Below, piece by piece: positions 39,857 to 48,578 of a stretch of DNA of 64,000 nucleotides. Location of the stretch: NCBI GenBank assembly GCA_002404015.1, contig DHIW01000104.1, positions 128,542 to 192,541 of the forward strand, in the 5' to 3' direction. The position numbers were made by a program, and so were the translations under genes. The notes under the pieces are model-generated. The model was not told the DNA's origin, searched no databases, and saw only the letters and a list, made by a program, of their open reading frames with translations. Position 1 is the stretch's first letter, and each line of letters starts with the position of its first letter. This DNA is from Chloroflexi bacterium UBA4736. GTDB taxonomy: Bacteria > Chloroflexota > Dormibacteria > Dormibacterales > Dormibacteraceae.

Positions 39857-40506
39857 GCCTGCGCACGATCGTGGTGGACCTGGACGACACGCTGATCGCC
39901 AGCGCGCGTGCTCGGGCCCGGGGCCGCCGCCATCTCCTCCAGTACGGCATCGACGGGCGCGCCTTCGCGGCTGCCGACCGGCGCTGGTGGCAGCTCTTCA
40001 GCACCGGCGCCTACTCGATCGAGGACCTGCGCCTGGGACGCCTCGCGGACGTCGGGGTGACGGGTCCCGACGCGAAGAAGATCGACGCCGCCTACCGGGC
40101 GATCGGCAACGACATCCGGATCCGGGTCGGCGCCCGCCGACTGCTGCGCGAGCTCAAGGCGGCCGGCTTCCGCACCGTGATCCTGACCAACGGCACCGTG
40201 GATCCCCAGCGCCACAAGGTCGAGCGGCACCGGTTGCACCTGATGGTGGATGGCGTGGTCGTCACTGAGGAGATCGGTCACCACAAGCCGGATCCGCGCG
40301 CCTTTCACGCTGCGCTGAACCTGGTGCAGGGGCGGCCCCGAGAAGCCGCCATGGTCGGCGACACGCTGGACTTCGACATCGCGGGCGCCCTGGCCAGCGG
40401 TTTCCAGCGAGCGGTCTGGATCACCGGGCGGCGGTTCCAGCACCCGGACCCCAGGGTGGTGCGCGTGAGCCGGCTCGACCAGGTGATGCCCGCTCTGACC
40501 GCCTGA
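39853..40506 (+). CDS. HAD superfamily hydrolase
   Basis: The 217-residue protein starts with motif I VVDLDDTLIA (nucleophile and general-acid Asp). Motif II is VILTNGTVD, motif III the Lys in IGHHKPDPRAFHAAL, and motif IV VGDTLDFDIAGA. A helical cap lies between motifs I and II (subfamily IA). It probably dephosphorylates a small metabolite. GTG 39853 overlaps the protease stop by 4 bp (GTGA), so they are cotranslated. Confidence 0.9.
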   Translation: MSLRTIVVDLDDTLIASARARARGRRHLLQYGIDGRAFAAADRRWWQLFSTGAYSIEDLRLGRLADVGVTGPDAKKIDAAYRAIGNDIRIRVGARRLLRELKAAGFRTVILTNGTVDPQRHKVERHRLHLMVDGVVVTEEIGHHKPDPRAFHAALNLVQGRPREAAMVGDTLDFDIAGALASGFQRAVWITGRRFQHPDPRVVRVSRLDQVMPALTA

Positions 40507-40589
40507 CGCAGGTCCTCGCCCGTCGTGTCTCCGGCGCAGGCTGGTTGGTGTGAGGCAACTCGCGGTGGCCCGGGTATCCTGTGCTGGGA

Positions 40590-41021
40590 ATGGGCGACGA
40601 TTGCGTTTTCTGTCGCATCGTGGCGGCCGAGGAGCAGGCGAGTTACGTCTACCAGGACGACGCGGTGGTGGCATTCATGGACATCCAGCCGATCCACCCC
40701 GGCCACATGCTGGTCGTCCCCCGCCAGCATGGCGAGCTGATGCACCAGTACAGCGACATGACGCTGGCCCGGACCTGGCAGATCGTGATGAGGCTGAATC
40801 GCGCGCTCCGGACCTCAGGGCTGCCCTGCGAGGGAGTGAACGTCTTCGTGGCTGACGGGGAGGCCGCCTTCCAGGACGTCATGCATTTCCACGTCCACCT
40901 CATCCCGCGCAGTGCGGGTGACGGCTTCGGCCTGACCTTCCCTCCCAACTACTCCGAGCCCACGCCCCGCTCAAAGCTGGAGGCCTACGCCTCCGCGATC
41001 CGAGCCCACGTCCCAGAGTGA
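40590..41021 (+). CDS. HIT family protein (histidine-triad hydrolase)
   Basis: The ~143-residue protein has the zinc-site-like CVFCRIV start, AFMDIQPIHPGHMLVVPRQH and the histidine triad HFHVHLIPR. The family hydrolyses adenylated or dinucleotide substrates such as AMP-lysine or Ap4A. ATG 40590 fits the conserved N-terminus; a TATCCT hexamer lies 9 nt upstream, and GTG 40581 is an in-frame alternative. Repeat copy 2 begins 5 bp after the stop. Confidence 0.92.
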   Translation: MGDDCVFCRIVAAEEQASYVYQDDAVVAFMDIQPIHPGHMLVVPRQHGELMHQYSDMTLARTWQIVMRLNRALRTSGLPCEGVNVFVADGEAAFQDVMHFHVHLIPRSAGDGFGLTFPPNYSEPTPRSKLEAYASAIRAHVPE

Positions 41022-41025
41022 CGAC

Positions 41026-41138
41026 GTGGGGGAAACAGGCTTGTTTCCCCCACGGGCCCCCTTCTCTCAAACAGACGTTGGTCGGCGTCTTGGAGACGGA
41101 CCCAAACGGGCGGGCTGAGCCCGCCCTTACGGCGCCAT
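41026..41138. repeat. 113-bp double-hairpin repeat, copy 2
   Basis: The unit has the same length and order as copy 1: hairpin GTGGGGGAAACA-GGCT-TGTTTCCCCCAC, GGGCCCCCTT, GTTGGTCGGCGT, second hairpin GGGCGGGC-TGA-GCCCGCCC, then TACGGCGCCAT. Changes in loops leave the stems intact, which suggests the structure is selected. It fills the gap between the 3' ends of the HIT gene and the convergent lipoprotein gene, so it may also end transcripts from both sides. Confidence 0.85.
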
Positions 41139-41142
41139 TCTC

Positions 41143-41559
41143 CTAACTGACTTGGATAGTTACTCGCCAGAGGCGTGCTAGCGCTGGGCAGGCGGTGCCG
41201 GGCGAGCAGTTCACCCCCGCCGAGGCAGTGACGTCGGAACGGCCGGGGCCGACGGCCTTGAACATCGCCAGCGTCACCCCTCGCACGGCGGTGGCGCGCA
41301 CGTCCACGACCGGCATCAGGACCGATGGGTTCGAGCTCTGAACCCCGCTCCACTGGGTGAAGCCGGGCTGCTGGTGCAGGACCAGCTCGACCTGGTCGCC
41401 GACGTGAAGGCTGATCGTCTTGCCGTCGTCGCCGTCGCTGATCTGCCCGCCCACCGGACTTGCGGTCGGGGTGGGCGTGGCAGCCGGCGGGTTGCTCCCG
41501 GAGACCGAGCCGCATGCCACCAGGGTCAGCGCCAGCGCGAGCAGGGTGAGGCGTGCCAT
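41143..41559 (-). CDS. Putative lipoprotein with chagasin-like (I42) domain
   Basis: The ~138-residue protein starts MARLTLLALALTLVACG, a lipoprotein signal with Cys at residue 16, then a Pro/Thr linker. The domain reads SLHVGDQVELVLHQQPGFTQ, then SSNPSVLMPV and FKAVGPGRSDVTA, resembling proteinase inhibitor I42 (chagasin) or a related Ig-like fold. It should be anchored on the outer face of the membrane. Start ATG 41559; upstream open sequence is antisense shadow. It is divergent from the DinB-like gene. Confidence 0.7.
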   Translation of the reverse strand: MARLTLLALALTLVACGSVSGSNPPAATPTPTASPVGGQISDGDDGKTISLHVGDQVELVLHQQPGFTQWSGVQSSNPSVLMPVVDVRATAVRGVTLAMFKAVGPGRSDVTASAGVNCSPGTACPALARLWRVTIQVS

Positions 41560-41611
41560 CAGTCGAGTTAACGCCACCGGTCGATCCACCGTAACGGCTA
41601 TCTTGACCGCG

Positions 41612-42133
41612 ATGGAGACGCTTACCACGTTCGGCGTCGCCGGCCTTCTGCGGGCCGGAGCGGCCGAGATCCGGGCTGAGGTCGAGGCGCTGCCGGAGGA
41701 GGTCCTGGCCTGGCACCCGATGCCGGGCGAGTGGTGCGTGAAGGAGTGCCTGGGCCACATCATCGAAGCCGAACGGCGTGGTTTCGCGGGCCGGATCCGG
41801 GTCCTGCTCGAGCACGACGGTGACGCGACGCTGGTGAGCTGGGATCAGACGGCGGTGGCTCGGGAGCGCAACGACTGCGACGCCGATTCCGCGCAGCTCC
41901 TCCTCGAGTTCCTCGGCCTGCGGGAGGCCAGTGTCAGCCTGGTCGCCTCGCTCAAGCCGGAGGACATGGGGCGCGGGGGCGAGCACCCCGACGTGGGGCA
42001 CCTGACGATCGGCGAGATCGTCAACGAGTGGGTTCACCACGACCGCAACCACTTCAAGCAGATGCTCAGCAACGTGCAGGACTACGTCTGGGACTCGATG
42101 GGCAGCGCCCAGAAGTTCTCCCAGCCGCGCTGA
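41612..42133 (+). CDS. DinB family protein
   Basis: The 173-residue four-helix bundle protein shows the DinB/YfiT pattern of three metal-binding His: one in CVKECLGHIIEAERR and two in WVHHDRNHFKQML near the C-terminus. Such proteins are often thiol-dependent S-transferases or of unknown role. ATG 41612 follows a TATCTT hexamer by 7 nt with no ribosome site, so it is probably leaderless. The stop overlaps the next start as TGATG. Confidence 0.85.
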   Translation: METLTTFGVAGLLRAGAAEIRAEVEALPEEVLAWHPMPGEWCVKECLGHIIEAERRGFAGRIRVLLEHDGDATLVSWDQTAVARERNDCDADSAQLLLEFLGLREASVSLVASLKPEDMGRGGEHPDVGHLTIGEIVNEWVHHDRNHFKQMLSNVQDYVWDSMGSAQKFSQPR

Positions 42134-42933
42134 TGCCACGGACCGTGGCGGTGGTCAGCGCCGGCGATATGGGCTCCGGTGTGGGGCGGCTGCTGGTCCA
42201 GGGAGGTTCCCGGGTGGTGACCTGGCTGGGCGGCCGCAGCCAGCGAACCCGGCGCCGGGCAGAGGACGCGGGCATGGAAGAGCTCGCCGATCTGGCGGCC
42301 GTCGTCCGCGAGGCGGACGTGTTGCTGTCGATCGTTCCGCCTGCCCATGCCCTCGACCTGGCGCGCGCCGTCGGCCCCCAGCCCGACCTTCTCTACGTGG
42401 ACTGCAACGCGGTCTCGCCGGCCACCGTGCGCCAGGTCGCGGACGTCATCGGCCAGCACTTCGTGGACGTGGGCATCATCGGCGCCCCGGCGGCCCCTCG
42501 CCTGTACGCTTCGGGGCCTCAGGCCCCGGAGCTGGCGTCCCTCGGCCTTGACACGCGGTTCCTGGGCGACCAGGTCGGGGACGCCTCCGGACTGAAGATG
42601 TGCTACGCGGCGTTCACGAAGGGGCTGACGGCGCTCGCCACGGAGCTCCTGGCCGCTGGCGACCGGCTGGGCCTGGCGGAGCCGCTCCGGGCTGAGCTCG
42701 AAGACAGCCAGCCGATGCTCTACTCCTGGTCCCAGCGCGCTATCCCGGGCATGGTGCCCAAGGCGTATCGCTGGATCGTGGAGATGGAGGAGATCGCGGC
42801 CACCTTCGCGGCGCTCGGGCTCACGCCGAAGATGCTGGAGGGAGCCGCCGAGGTCTACCGGCTGGTCGAGTCGGGCCTGCTACCGGCGGGTTTTGTACGC
42901 CCCGACGAGCAGGTCGCCGATCGTCGCCGATAG
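42133..42933 (+). CDS. 6-phosphogluconate-dehydrogenase-like NAD(P)-binding protein with DUF1932
   Basis: The Rossmann motif is degenerate but recognisable (VAVVSAGDMGSGVGRLLVQG), followed by VLLSIVPPAHALDLARAV and YVDCNAVSPATVRQVA as in beta-hydroxyacid dehydrogenases. The C-terminal half (ASGLKMCYAAFTKGLTALAT, then LGLTPKMLEGAAEVYRLV) is DUF1932. The catalytic Lys is probably the one in KMCYAAFTKG. Its substrate is unknown. It is coupled to the DinB gene by a one-base overlap, and its 3' end overlaps the convergent receiver gene by 54 bp. Confidence 0.83.
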   Translation: MPRTVAVVSAGDMGSGVGRLLVQGGSRVVTWLGGRSQRTRRRAEDAGMEELADLAAVVREADVLLSIVPPAHALDLARAVGPQPDLLYVDCNAVSPATVRQVADVIGQHFVDVGIIGAPAAPRLYASGPQAPELASLGLDTRFLGDQVGDASGLKMCYAAFTKGLTALATELLAAGDRLGLAEPLRAELEDSQPMLYSWSQRAIPGMVPKAYRWIVEMEEIAATFAALGLTPKMLEGAAEVYRLVESGLLPAGFVRPDEQVADRRR

Positions 42934-43257
42934 CAGGCCGGGGCTGGTCCGCGACTTGAGGAGGGCGCAGGCGACGCCGGCCGGCGGCGACTCGTAGCTG
43001 CGCTGGTCGTTCGTGAGAAGGATCACGAGCGCGTGGCGCTCAGCGAAGCTGCGTGCCGTTTCGAGGCCCGAACCGTCGGGCAGGCGGCTGTCGCAGCAGA
43101 CCACCTGGGGAGCCGTGGTCTCAAAGATGATCTGGGCCGTGGTGCCGTCCGAAGCGTGGTGGACGACGAACCCGTCCATCCTCAGCTTCAGCGCATAAAG
43201 CTCCGCGATGGAAGTGTCGTCCTCTACTAGAAGGACGCTACCCATGGCTATCGGCAT
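42880..43257 (-). CDS. Single-domain response regulator
   Basis: The ~125-residue protein is a receiver domain only: GSVLLVEDDTSIAELYALKL, the phospho-Asp in VVCCDSRLPDGSG, Thr in VILLTNDQ and Lys in CALLKSRT. No output domain is present, so it probably works by protein contacts, like CheY or DivK. ATG 43257 and ATG 43245 are both possible. It overlaps the dehydrogenase tail to tail by 54 bp. No cognate kinase is adjacent. Confidence 0.82.
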   Translation of the reverse strand: MPIAMGSVLLVEDDTSIAELYALKLRMDGFVVHHASDGTTAQIIFETTAPQVVCCDSRLPDGSGLETARSFAERHALVILLTNDQRSYESPPAGVACALLKSRTSPGLLSATIGDLLVGAYKTRR

Positions 43258-43347
43258 TTGAGTTTGGAATCTTACAGAGGCCCATGGTGATTTCAACGCG
43301 TTATCTCACTAAGCCTTGCTCCTCCGCGGGCCGCTAGCATTTCTCGT

Positions 43348-44883
43348 GTGCCAGGCCAGGACATCCTCGCGACCCACGCGGCCGTTCGGGGCGACAAGCC
43401 GGCGCTCATCGAGGGCGCCCGGACCGTTCTGTACCGCGACCTGAACGCGCGCGCCAGCCGGGCGGGCAACCTGCTCGCCTCGCTCGGAGTGCAGCCGGGC
43501 GACCGGGTTGCCGTGATGCAGCACAACTCGATCGCCGGTTTCGAGATCTCGGGCGGGCTGCGCAAGATCGGGGTCGTGGGCGTGCCGGTCAACTTCCGCC
43601 TGCGCGGGGCGGAGGTGGCCTACCTGGTCAACGACAGCGGGGCCAAGGTCGTGATCGCCGGTGAGAGCTTCGTGCCGGTCGTGGAAGAGGCCCGCGCCGC
43701 TGTCCAGGGCGAGAGGATTTACCTGGCGGTGGGAGGTCACGTGCCGAGGGGCTGGTTGCCCTTCGAGGAGCTGATGTCGGAGTCGGAGGAGGCCGAGCCG
43801 GCGTCAGGACCGTCGGATGGCGGGCTGGGCGCCTCCATGGTCTATACCTCTGGCACGACCGGCCACCCCAAGGGCGCCTACCGGCCCAAGGGCCTGCCCC
43901 TGGAGCGGGTCGTGGAGGCGATCCAGGCCTTCGGCCTCGGCGAGAGCGACGTCCACCTCATGGCCGGGCCCGGCTACCACAGCGCCGTCGGCGCCTTCTG
44001 CCTGCTGACCGTCGCACTCGGCGGCACCATCGTCGTCATGCCGAAGTTCGACGCCGAGGAGGCCCTCCGGCTGATCGAGCGGCACCGGGTCTCGACGACC
44101 TTCATGGCCCCGGTCTTGATGCAGCGAATCGTGGACCTGCCCGAGGCCACCCGCGCGCGCTACGACGTGTCCTCCATGCGCGCCCTCATCGCGGGTGCGG
44201 CGCCCTTCCCCTTCCCGCTCAAGGAGCGCGTGGCCGCCTATTTCGAGGACTGCCTGTACGAGTTCTACGGCGCCACCGAGACCGGCTTCAACCTGGTGCT
44301 CCGGCCCGAGGAGCAGCTGGCAAGGCCCGGCTCGGCGGGCCGGCCGCTGTCCGGCCACGCGATCCGGCTGCTGGACGAGGCCGGCGAGGAGGTTCCGGTG
44401 GGTGTGCCGGGCGAGCTCTGGGTCCGCAACGACGGGCTCGCCGAGTACTTCAACAAGCCGGACGCGACGGCCAGTTCGCTGCGCGACGGATACTTCTCGG
44501 TCGGTGACGTGGCCTATCGCGACGGGGACGGCTTCTACTACATCTGTGACCGCCGGATCGACATGGTCATCTCGGGCGGCGTGAACATCTACCCCGCCGA
44601 GGTCGAGGCCTGCCTGGCCGGCCACCCCGACGTGCTGGACGTGGCCGTGATCGGCGTGCCGGACGCCGAGTGGGGCGAATCGGTCAAAGCGGTCGTCTCG
44701 CCGCGCCCGGGGTCCTCGCCTGGCGAGGCGGAGCTGATCCAGTGGTGCCGGGTCCGGATCGCCGACTACAAGCGGCCGCGCTCGGTCGACTTCGTGGCGG
44801 AGCTGCCGCGCGACCAGGCCGGCAAGCTGCTGAAGCGAAAGATCCGCGAGCCGTACTGGCAGGACGCGGGCAGGAGCGTGTGA
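43348..44883 (+). CDS. Acyl-CoA synthetase / AMP-dependent ligase
   Basis: The 511-residue ANL enzyme has the P-loop-like motif MVYTSGTTGHPKGAYRP, EFYGATETGFNLVLRPEEQL, the hinge GYFSVGDVAYRDGDGFYYICDR, and SGGVNIYPAEVEACLAGHPD. The C-terminal catalytic Lys is in PRDQAGKLLKRKIRE. It activates a carboxylic acid, probably a fatty or aromatic one, to its CoA ester via an acyl-adenylate. GTG 43348 lies 7 nt after a TAGCAT hexamer, so the mRNA is probably leaderless. The LysE gene follows 12 bp downstream. Confidence 0.92.
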   Translation: MPGQDILATHAAVRGDKPALIEGARTVLYRDLNARASRAGNLLASLGVQPGDRVAVMQHNSIAGFEISGGLRKIGVVGVPVNFRLRGAEVAYLVNDSGAKVVIAGESFVPVVEEARAAVQGERIYLAVGGHVPRGWLPFEELMSESEEAEPASGPSDGGLGASMVYTSGTTGHPKGAYRPKGLPLERVVEAIQAFGLGESDVHLMAGPGYHSAVGAFCLLTVALGGTIVVMPKFDAEEALRLIERHRVSTTFMAPVLMQRIVDLPEATRARYDVSSMRALIAGAAPFPFPLKERVAAYFEDCLYEFYGATETGFNLVLRPEEQLARPGSAGRPLSGHAIRLLDEAGEEVPVGVPGELWVRNDGLAEYFNKPDATASSLRDGYFSVGDVAYRDGDGFYYICDRRIDMVISGGVNIYPAEVEACLAGHPDVLDVAVIGVPDAEWGESVKAVVSPRPGSSPGEAELIQWCRVRIADYKRPRSVDFVAELPRDQAGKLLKRKIREPYWQDAGRSV

Positions 44884-44895
44884 TGGGCACTCCCG

Positions 44896-45501
44896 GTGAG
44901 CAGCCTGCTGGCGGGTCTCGCGGCCGGTTTTGCGATCGCGGCCTCGCCCGGCCCCATCTCGTTCCTGACCGTCCGGCGCACGCTGGAGCGCGGCTGGTCT
45001 AGCGGACTCGCCTCCGGCTTCGGGGTCGCCACCGCTGACGCGATCTACGCCGCCCTCGCGGCGTTCGGCGTCGCCGCCGTCACCTCGGTCCTTAACGGCC
45101 AGCGGCGCTGGTTCGAGCTGGTCGGCGGGCTGGCGCTTGTGCTGCTCGGCGCCCGCTCGGCCCTGCGGCCGCCCGCGCTGGGCTCAGACGCGGCCCCGGC
45201 CGGCCCCGCCGGCCTGGCGACGATGTACGTGTCCATGGTCGGGCTGACCCTGGCCAACCCGCCCACGATCCTTTCGTTTGCCGCGGTTTTCGCCGGGCTG
45301 GGCGTGGTCGCCCCCTACCCGCTGCTGCTGGTTGTGGGAGTCATGCTCGGCTCTGCGCTCTGGTGGCTGCTGGTCACCGGGGTCGCGGCCCTGGTGCGGC
45401 GCCGGATCGAGCCAATAGCGCGCCGGATCGCACTCGGCTCCGGGCTGCTCGTGGCCGGCTTCGGCGCGGCGGCCATCCTGACCGCTCTCTTCAAAAACTG
45501 A
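44896..45501 (+). CDS. LysE family amino-acid exporter
   Basis: The 201-residue membrane protein has six helices and the LysE/RhtB signature near the N-terminus (AIAASPGPISFLTVRRTLER), then VATADAIYAALAAFGV and LTLANPPTILSFAAVFAGLG. It should export an amino acid or analogue. GTG 44896 follows the ligase gene closely, so they are likely cotranscribed. It is convergent with the Cgl0159-like gene 25 bp away. Confidence 0.88.
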   Translation: MSSLLAGLAAGFAIAASPGPISFLTVRRTLERGWSSGLASGFGVATADAIYAALAAFGVAAVTSVLNGQRRWFELVGGLALVLLGARSALRPPALGSDAAPAGPAGLATMYVSMVGLTLANPPTILSFAAVFAGLGVVAPYPLLLVVGVMLGSALWWLLVTGVAALVRRRIEPIARRIALGSGLLVAGFGAAAILTALFKN

Positions 45502-45526
45502 CGACCGACCTGAAGGCGCCTGCCCG

Positions 45527-46414
45527 TCAGGCGGTGCTCCTCTTCGCCTTGGTGGAGTAGCGGGCATGGTGGCGGTGGATGACGTGCACCGCGCGGGAGA
45601 CCGCGAAGGCGACGTCCCCGTCCGTGGGGTAGAGGATGCTGGGCCCGGCGATGACGCCGCGAACCTGAGAGTGGCCCAGAGCCTCCCACCACCTCTCGAG
45701 GTTCTCCACGCTCGGCTCGCCGCCAGAGATGATCGTGGGGAGGGTCGTCGCGGCCAGGATCGGCTCGAGGGGGTCGATGATAGGCACCTGCAGCCACGTG
45801 TAGGCCGAGCTGTTGCCCAGGCCGGCGGCCACCGCCATCGAGCGGATCAAGAACTCGGCTTCCATCGGCGTGGTCTGGACCTCGACCAGGGCCGGCCGCT
45901 CGCACCAGGCGAGGTGGTTAACGGCCTCGGCGACGGCGGCCATCCGCTCCGGCGTGGAGGGGTCGAGATCGTCGATCCGGAGGTGCATCCGGCCGCCGTC
46001 AAGGTTGGCCGTCTCGATGGCGTCCGCCGTGTAGGCCGTGAAGCCGCCGTGGTACTGCAGGTCGGAGCCCGCCAGGCCACCCGGGTTCATGGATCCGATG
46101 ACCAACCGGCGGTCCAGGGCGCCCAGCAGCGCCAGGTCGTCGACGACGTCGGGGGTGGCTACGATCCCCGCCACGCCCGGGTCCTGCAGGGCGGTGATGA
46201 TCCGGCGCAGGAACTCGCCCCGGTTGGCCATCGCCGAGTAGTCGTCGCCGGCCTCGATCACGCCCCGCGCCGGCGCGTCAGCCGAGATCAGCAGGATGGG
46301 CCCGCGGTACTCGTCGAGGGGGCGGCGCCGGCGGGCGGCCAGTGCCTGGCGGATCAGCCGGGGCTGGGTGGCGCGGGTGTCGGACAGCAGCGCGATGGGG
46401 TCGAGTTGTTCCAC
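45527..46414 (-). CDS. Cgl0159-like (beta/alpha)8-fold protein (class I aldolase-like)
   Basis: The ~295-residue protein resembles the Cgl0159/DhnA-like TIM-barrel group seen in actinobacterial inositol clusters. Motifs are ILLISADAPARGVI, GNSSAYTWLQVPIIDPLEPI, LPTIISGGEPSVENLERWWE and VRGVIAGPSILYPTDGDV. The last block resembles the phosphate-binding strands 7-8 of aldolases. GTG 46414 has GGAG about 9 nt upstream; the open frame beyond is shadow. It lies downstream of the methylmalonate-semialdehyde dehydrogenase gene on the same strand, which supports a role in inositol or related sugar-acid breakdown. Confidence 0.75.
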   Translation of the reverse strand: MEQLDPIALLSDTRATQPRLIRQALAARRRRPLDEYRGPILLISADAPARGVIEAGDDYSAMANRGEFLRRIITALQDPGVAGIVATPDVVDDLALLGALDRRLVIGSMNPGGLAGSDLQYHGGFTAYTADAIETANLDGGRMHLRIDDLDPSTPERMAAVAEAVNHLAWCERPALVEVQTTPMEAEFLIRSMAVAAGLGNSSAYTWLQVPIIDPLEPILAATTLPTIISGGEPSVENLERWWEALGHSQVRGVIAGPSILYPTDGDVAFAVSRAVHVIHRHHARYSTKAKRSTA

Positions 46415-46559
46415 TACAGCATCTCCGGGAGGGCGACCTCGAGCACTGCGGTGATTTTGACACTCCCACGGGATATTGGGGGAACCAATCCATCGGACAC
46501 CGCCATGTGGTGGTTGTCGGCCACCGCGGAACGTCGATACTTGCGCCCGAGCGGTGCCG

Positions 46560-47996
46560 TCACCAGCGGCTGACGAGCACCTTCTTTCGCGTGTAGAAGT
46601 CGAGGCCGTCGGTTCCGTGGATGTGCAGGTCGCCGTAGAAGGAGCTCTTCCAGCCGCTGAACGGGTAGAAGGCGAAGGGCTGGGCGGTGCCGACGTTGAC
46701 CCCGACCATGCCGGCCTCGACCCGCTCCCGGAACTGGCGGGCGGCGTGGCCGCTGCGGGTGAAGATGACCGCCATGTTGCCGTACGACATGCGGTTGGCG
46801 CGCGCGATCGCCCGGTCAAGGTCCTGCTCGCTGCTGACGCTCAGGACCGGGCCGAAGATCTCCTCCTTGCCCACGGTCATCGCGGCGCTGACATTGTCCA
46901 GCACGGTGGGGCCCAGGAAGAAACCCTGGCGCTCCAGGTGGCCGCGGCCGTCGGCCGCGATCGTGGCGCCTTCGGTAACGCCGCGGTCGATGTAGTCGAG
47001 GACCTTCTGGCGATGCTCAGCGCGGATCAGCGGCCCGACCTGGACCCCGGGCTCGTCGCCGGGCCCCACCTTCAGCTTGGCCGCCTGGTCCGTGAGCGCC
47101 TCCATGAGCTCGCCGTGGATCTTGCCGACGGCGACCGCGGCCGAGACGGCCAGGCAGCGCTCGCCGGCGTTGCCGAAGGCGCTGTTCAGGATGGCCGGGA
47201 CCGCGCTGTCAAGGTCGGCGTCCGGCATCACGATCGTGTGGTTCTTGGCCCCGCCGGCGGCCTGGACGCGCTTCTGGTGCCTGGCCGCCTGCTCGTAGAC
47301 GTAGCGGGCGATCGGCTCGCTGCCCACGAAGCTGATGGCCCGGATCCGGGGCTCCTCGAGCAGCCCGTCCACGACCTCCTTGGCTCCGTGGACCACGTTG
47401 AGGACACCCTCCGGGAAGCCCGCCTCCAGGAAGATCTCCGCCAGCTTGTTCATTCCGAGAGGGGTCCGCTCGGATGGCTTCATGACGAACGTGTTGCCGG
47501 CCACGATGGCGAGCGGGAACATCCAGAGCGGGATCATCACGGGGAAGTTGAAGGGCGTGATCCCGCCCACCACGCCGACCGGGAAGCGATACACGTCCTG
47601 ATCCACGTCGCCAGAGACATTCCGTAGGGTGCGGCCCTGGAGGAGGGTGGGTGCGCCGCACGCAAAGTCCACGACCTCGATCCCGCGCCGGGTCTCGCCA
47701 CGGGCCTCGTCCAGCGTCTTGCCGTGGTGGCGGGTGATGATTGCCGCCAGCTTCTCGAAGTCGCGCTCCAGCAGCTGCTTGTAGCGGAACATCAGCTGGA
47801 CGCGCTCGGTCAGGGAGGTCCGAGACCAGCTCTCGTACGCCTTTTCGGCGTAGTCGGTAGCCTTCCGAACCTCCTCTTTGGAGGAGAGCGGGACCTGCTC
47901 TATGACCTCGCCCGTGGCGGGGTTGAAAACAGGCAGCGTGTCAGCGTCCGGGCGGCTCCAGGCAGGGCCGATCAGGTTCGGGATCATTCCCGACAT
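46560..47996 (-). CDS. mmsA: CoA-acylating methylmalonate-semialdehyde dehydrogenase
   Basis: The 478-residue aldehyde dehydrogenase has GVVGGITPFNFPVMIPLWM, FVMKPSERTPLG, ISFVGSEPIARYVYEQAAR, the MmsA-typical QAAGGAKNHTIVMPDADLD and the catalytic Cys in FGNAGERCLAVSAAVAVG. EEIFGPVLSV and NPFAFYPFSG-like sequence near the end also fit. It converts (methyl)malonate semialdehyde to acetyl- or propionyl-CoA, in valine or inositol catabolism (IolA/MmsA). The Cgl0159-like gene downstream points to inositol. The 145-bp gap between them holds no gene. Confidence 0.93.
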   Translation of the reverse strand: MSGMIPNLIGPAWSRPDADTLPVFNPATGEVIEQVPLSSKEEVRKATDYAEKAYESWSRTSLTERVQLMFRYKQLLERDFEKLAAIITRHHGKTLDEARGETRRGIEVVDFACGAPTLLQGRTLRNVSGDVDQDVYRFPVGVVGGITPFNFPVMIPLWMFPLAIVAGNTFVMKPSERTPLGMNKLAEIFLEAGFPEGVLNVVHGAKEVVDGLLEEPRIRAISFVGSEPIARYVYEQAARHQKRVQAAGGAKNHTIVMPDADLDSAVPAILNSAFGNAGERCLAVSAAVAVGKIHGELMEALTDQAAKLKVGPGDEPGVQVGPLIRAEHRQKVLDYIDRGVTEGATIAADGRGHLERQGFFLGPTVLDNVSAAMTVGKEEIFGPVLSVSSEQDLDRAIARANRMSYGNMAVIFTRSGHAARQFRERVEAGMVGVNVGTAQPFAFYPFSGWKSSFYGDLHIHGTDGLDFYTRKKVLVSRW

Positions 47997-48029
47997 TCTG
48001 GCCCGTGCTACGCCACGACCGGCCGGGGA

Positions 48030-48473
48030 CTATGCGCCCCCGCTGTCGCCGCCCTTGTGCTTGCCCGAGTCCATCTGGACGTTGCCGTTGAGGGTGGCGC
48101 CGTCCTCGATCACCAGGCGGGCGATCTTGACGTTGCCGTTCACGCTCCCTGAACCGGCGATGATGAGCTTGCCCCGCGCGGTGACGTCCCCGTTCACGTT
48201 CCCGCGCACGTTGACGTTCTTGCCCTCGATCCGGGCGTCCACGTTGGAGTCACCTTCGATCCGGACATCGCCCGTCGAGGACACCTCGCCCTGGACGGTG
48301 CTGCCCTGGATGCGGACGTCGCTCTCCGTCGTGAGCTTGCCCTCCAGGCGGTCCTTGGGGCCAAGGACAATCGGTGAACCGGCCCCGTTGGCCGGTGGTT
48401 CGGGACGGCCGCGGTGACTCTTCACCTGGTGCTCCTCACCGTTCTCGGTCGGGGTCTCGGTCTGTACTTCCAT
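48030..48473 (-). CDS. Bactofilin (polymer-forming cytoskeletal protein)
   Basis: The ~147-residue protein has a disordered acidic/polar N-terminus and a beta-helix core of short repeats (SDVRIQGSTVQGEVSSTGDV, NVNVRGNVNGDVTARGKLII, GSVNGNVKIARLVIEDGATL). These are the bactofilin repeats that polymerise into filaments at the membrane or cell pole. The tail is Gly/Lys/Asp-rich. ATG 48473 follows a GGAAG ribosome site. It is divergent from the methyltransferase gene. Confidence 0.88.
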   Translation of the reverse strand: MEVQTETPTENGEEHQVKSHRGRPEPPANGAGSPIVLGPKDRLEGKLTTESDVRIQGSTVQGEVSSTGDVRIEGDSNVDARIEGKNVNVRGNVNGDVTARGKLIIAGSGSVNGNVKIARLVIEDGATLNGNVQMDSGKHKGGDSGGA

Positions 48474-48578
48474 ACTTCCCACTCCATGCCATGCCGGGAT
48501 TTTCGACGCCCATCGGGCTACACAGCGACCGTGCGCGGTGGGGCCAAGGGTAGGATCTTAGGCCAAGACGTCCCGACC

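Noticed and set aside
46415..46559. Hidden gene or regulatory RNA in the gap between mmsA and the Cgl0159-like gene
   Set aside because: No open frame with coding character; a TTGACA and a weak CCCACGGGATATTGGGGG symmetry were seen, but with no matching -10 or stable hairpin.
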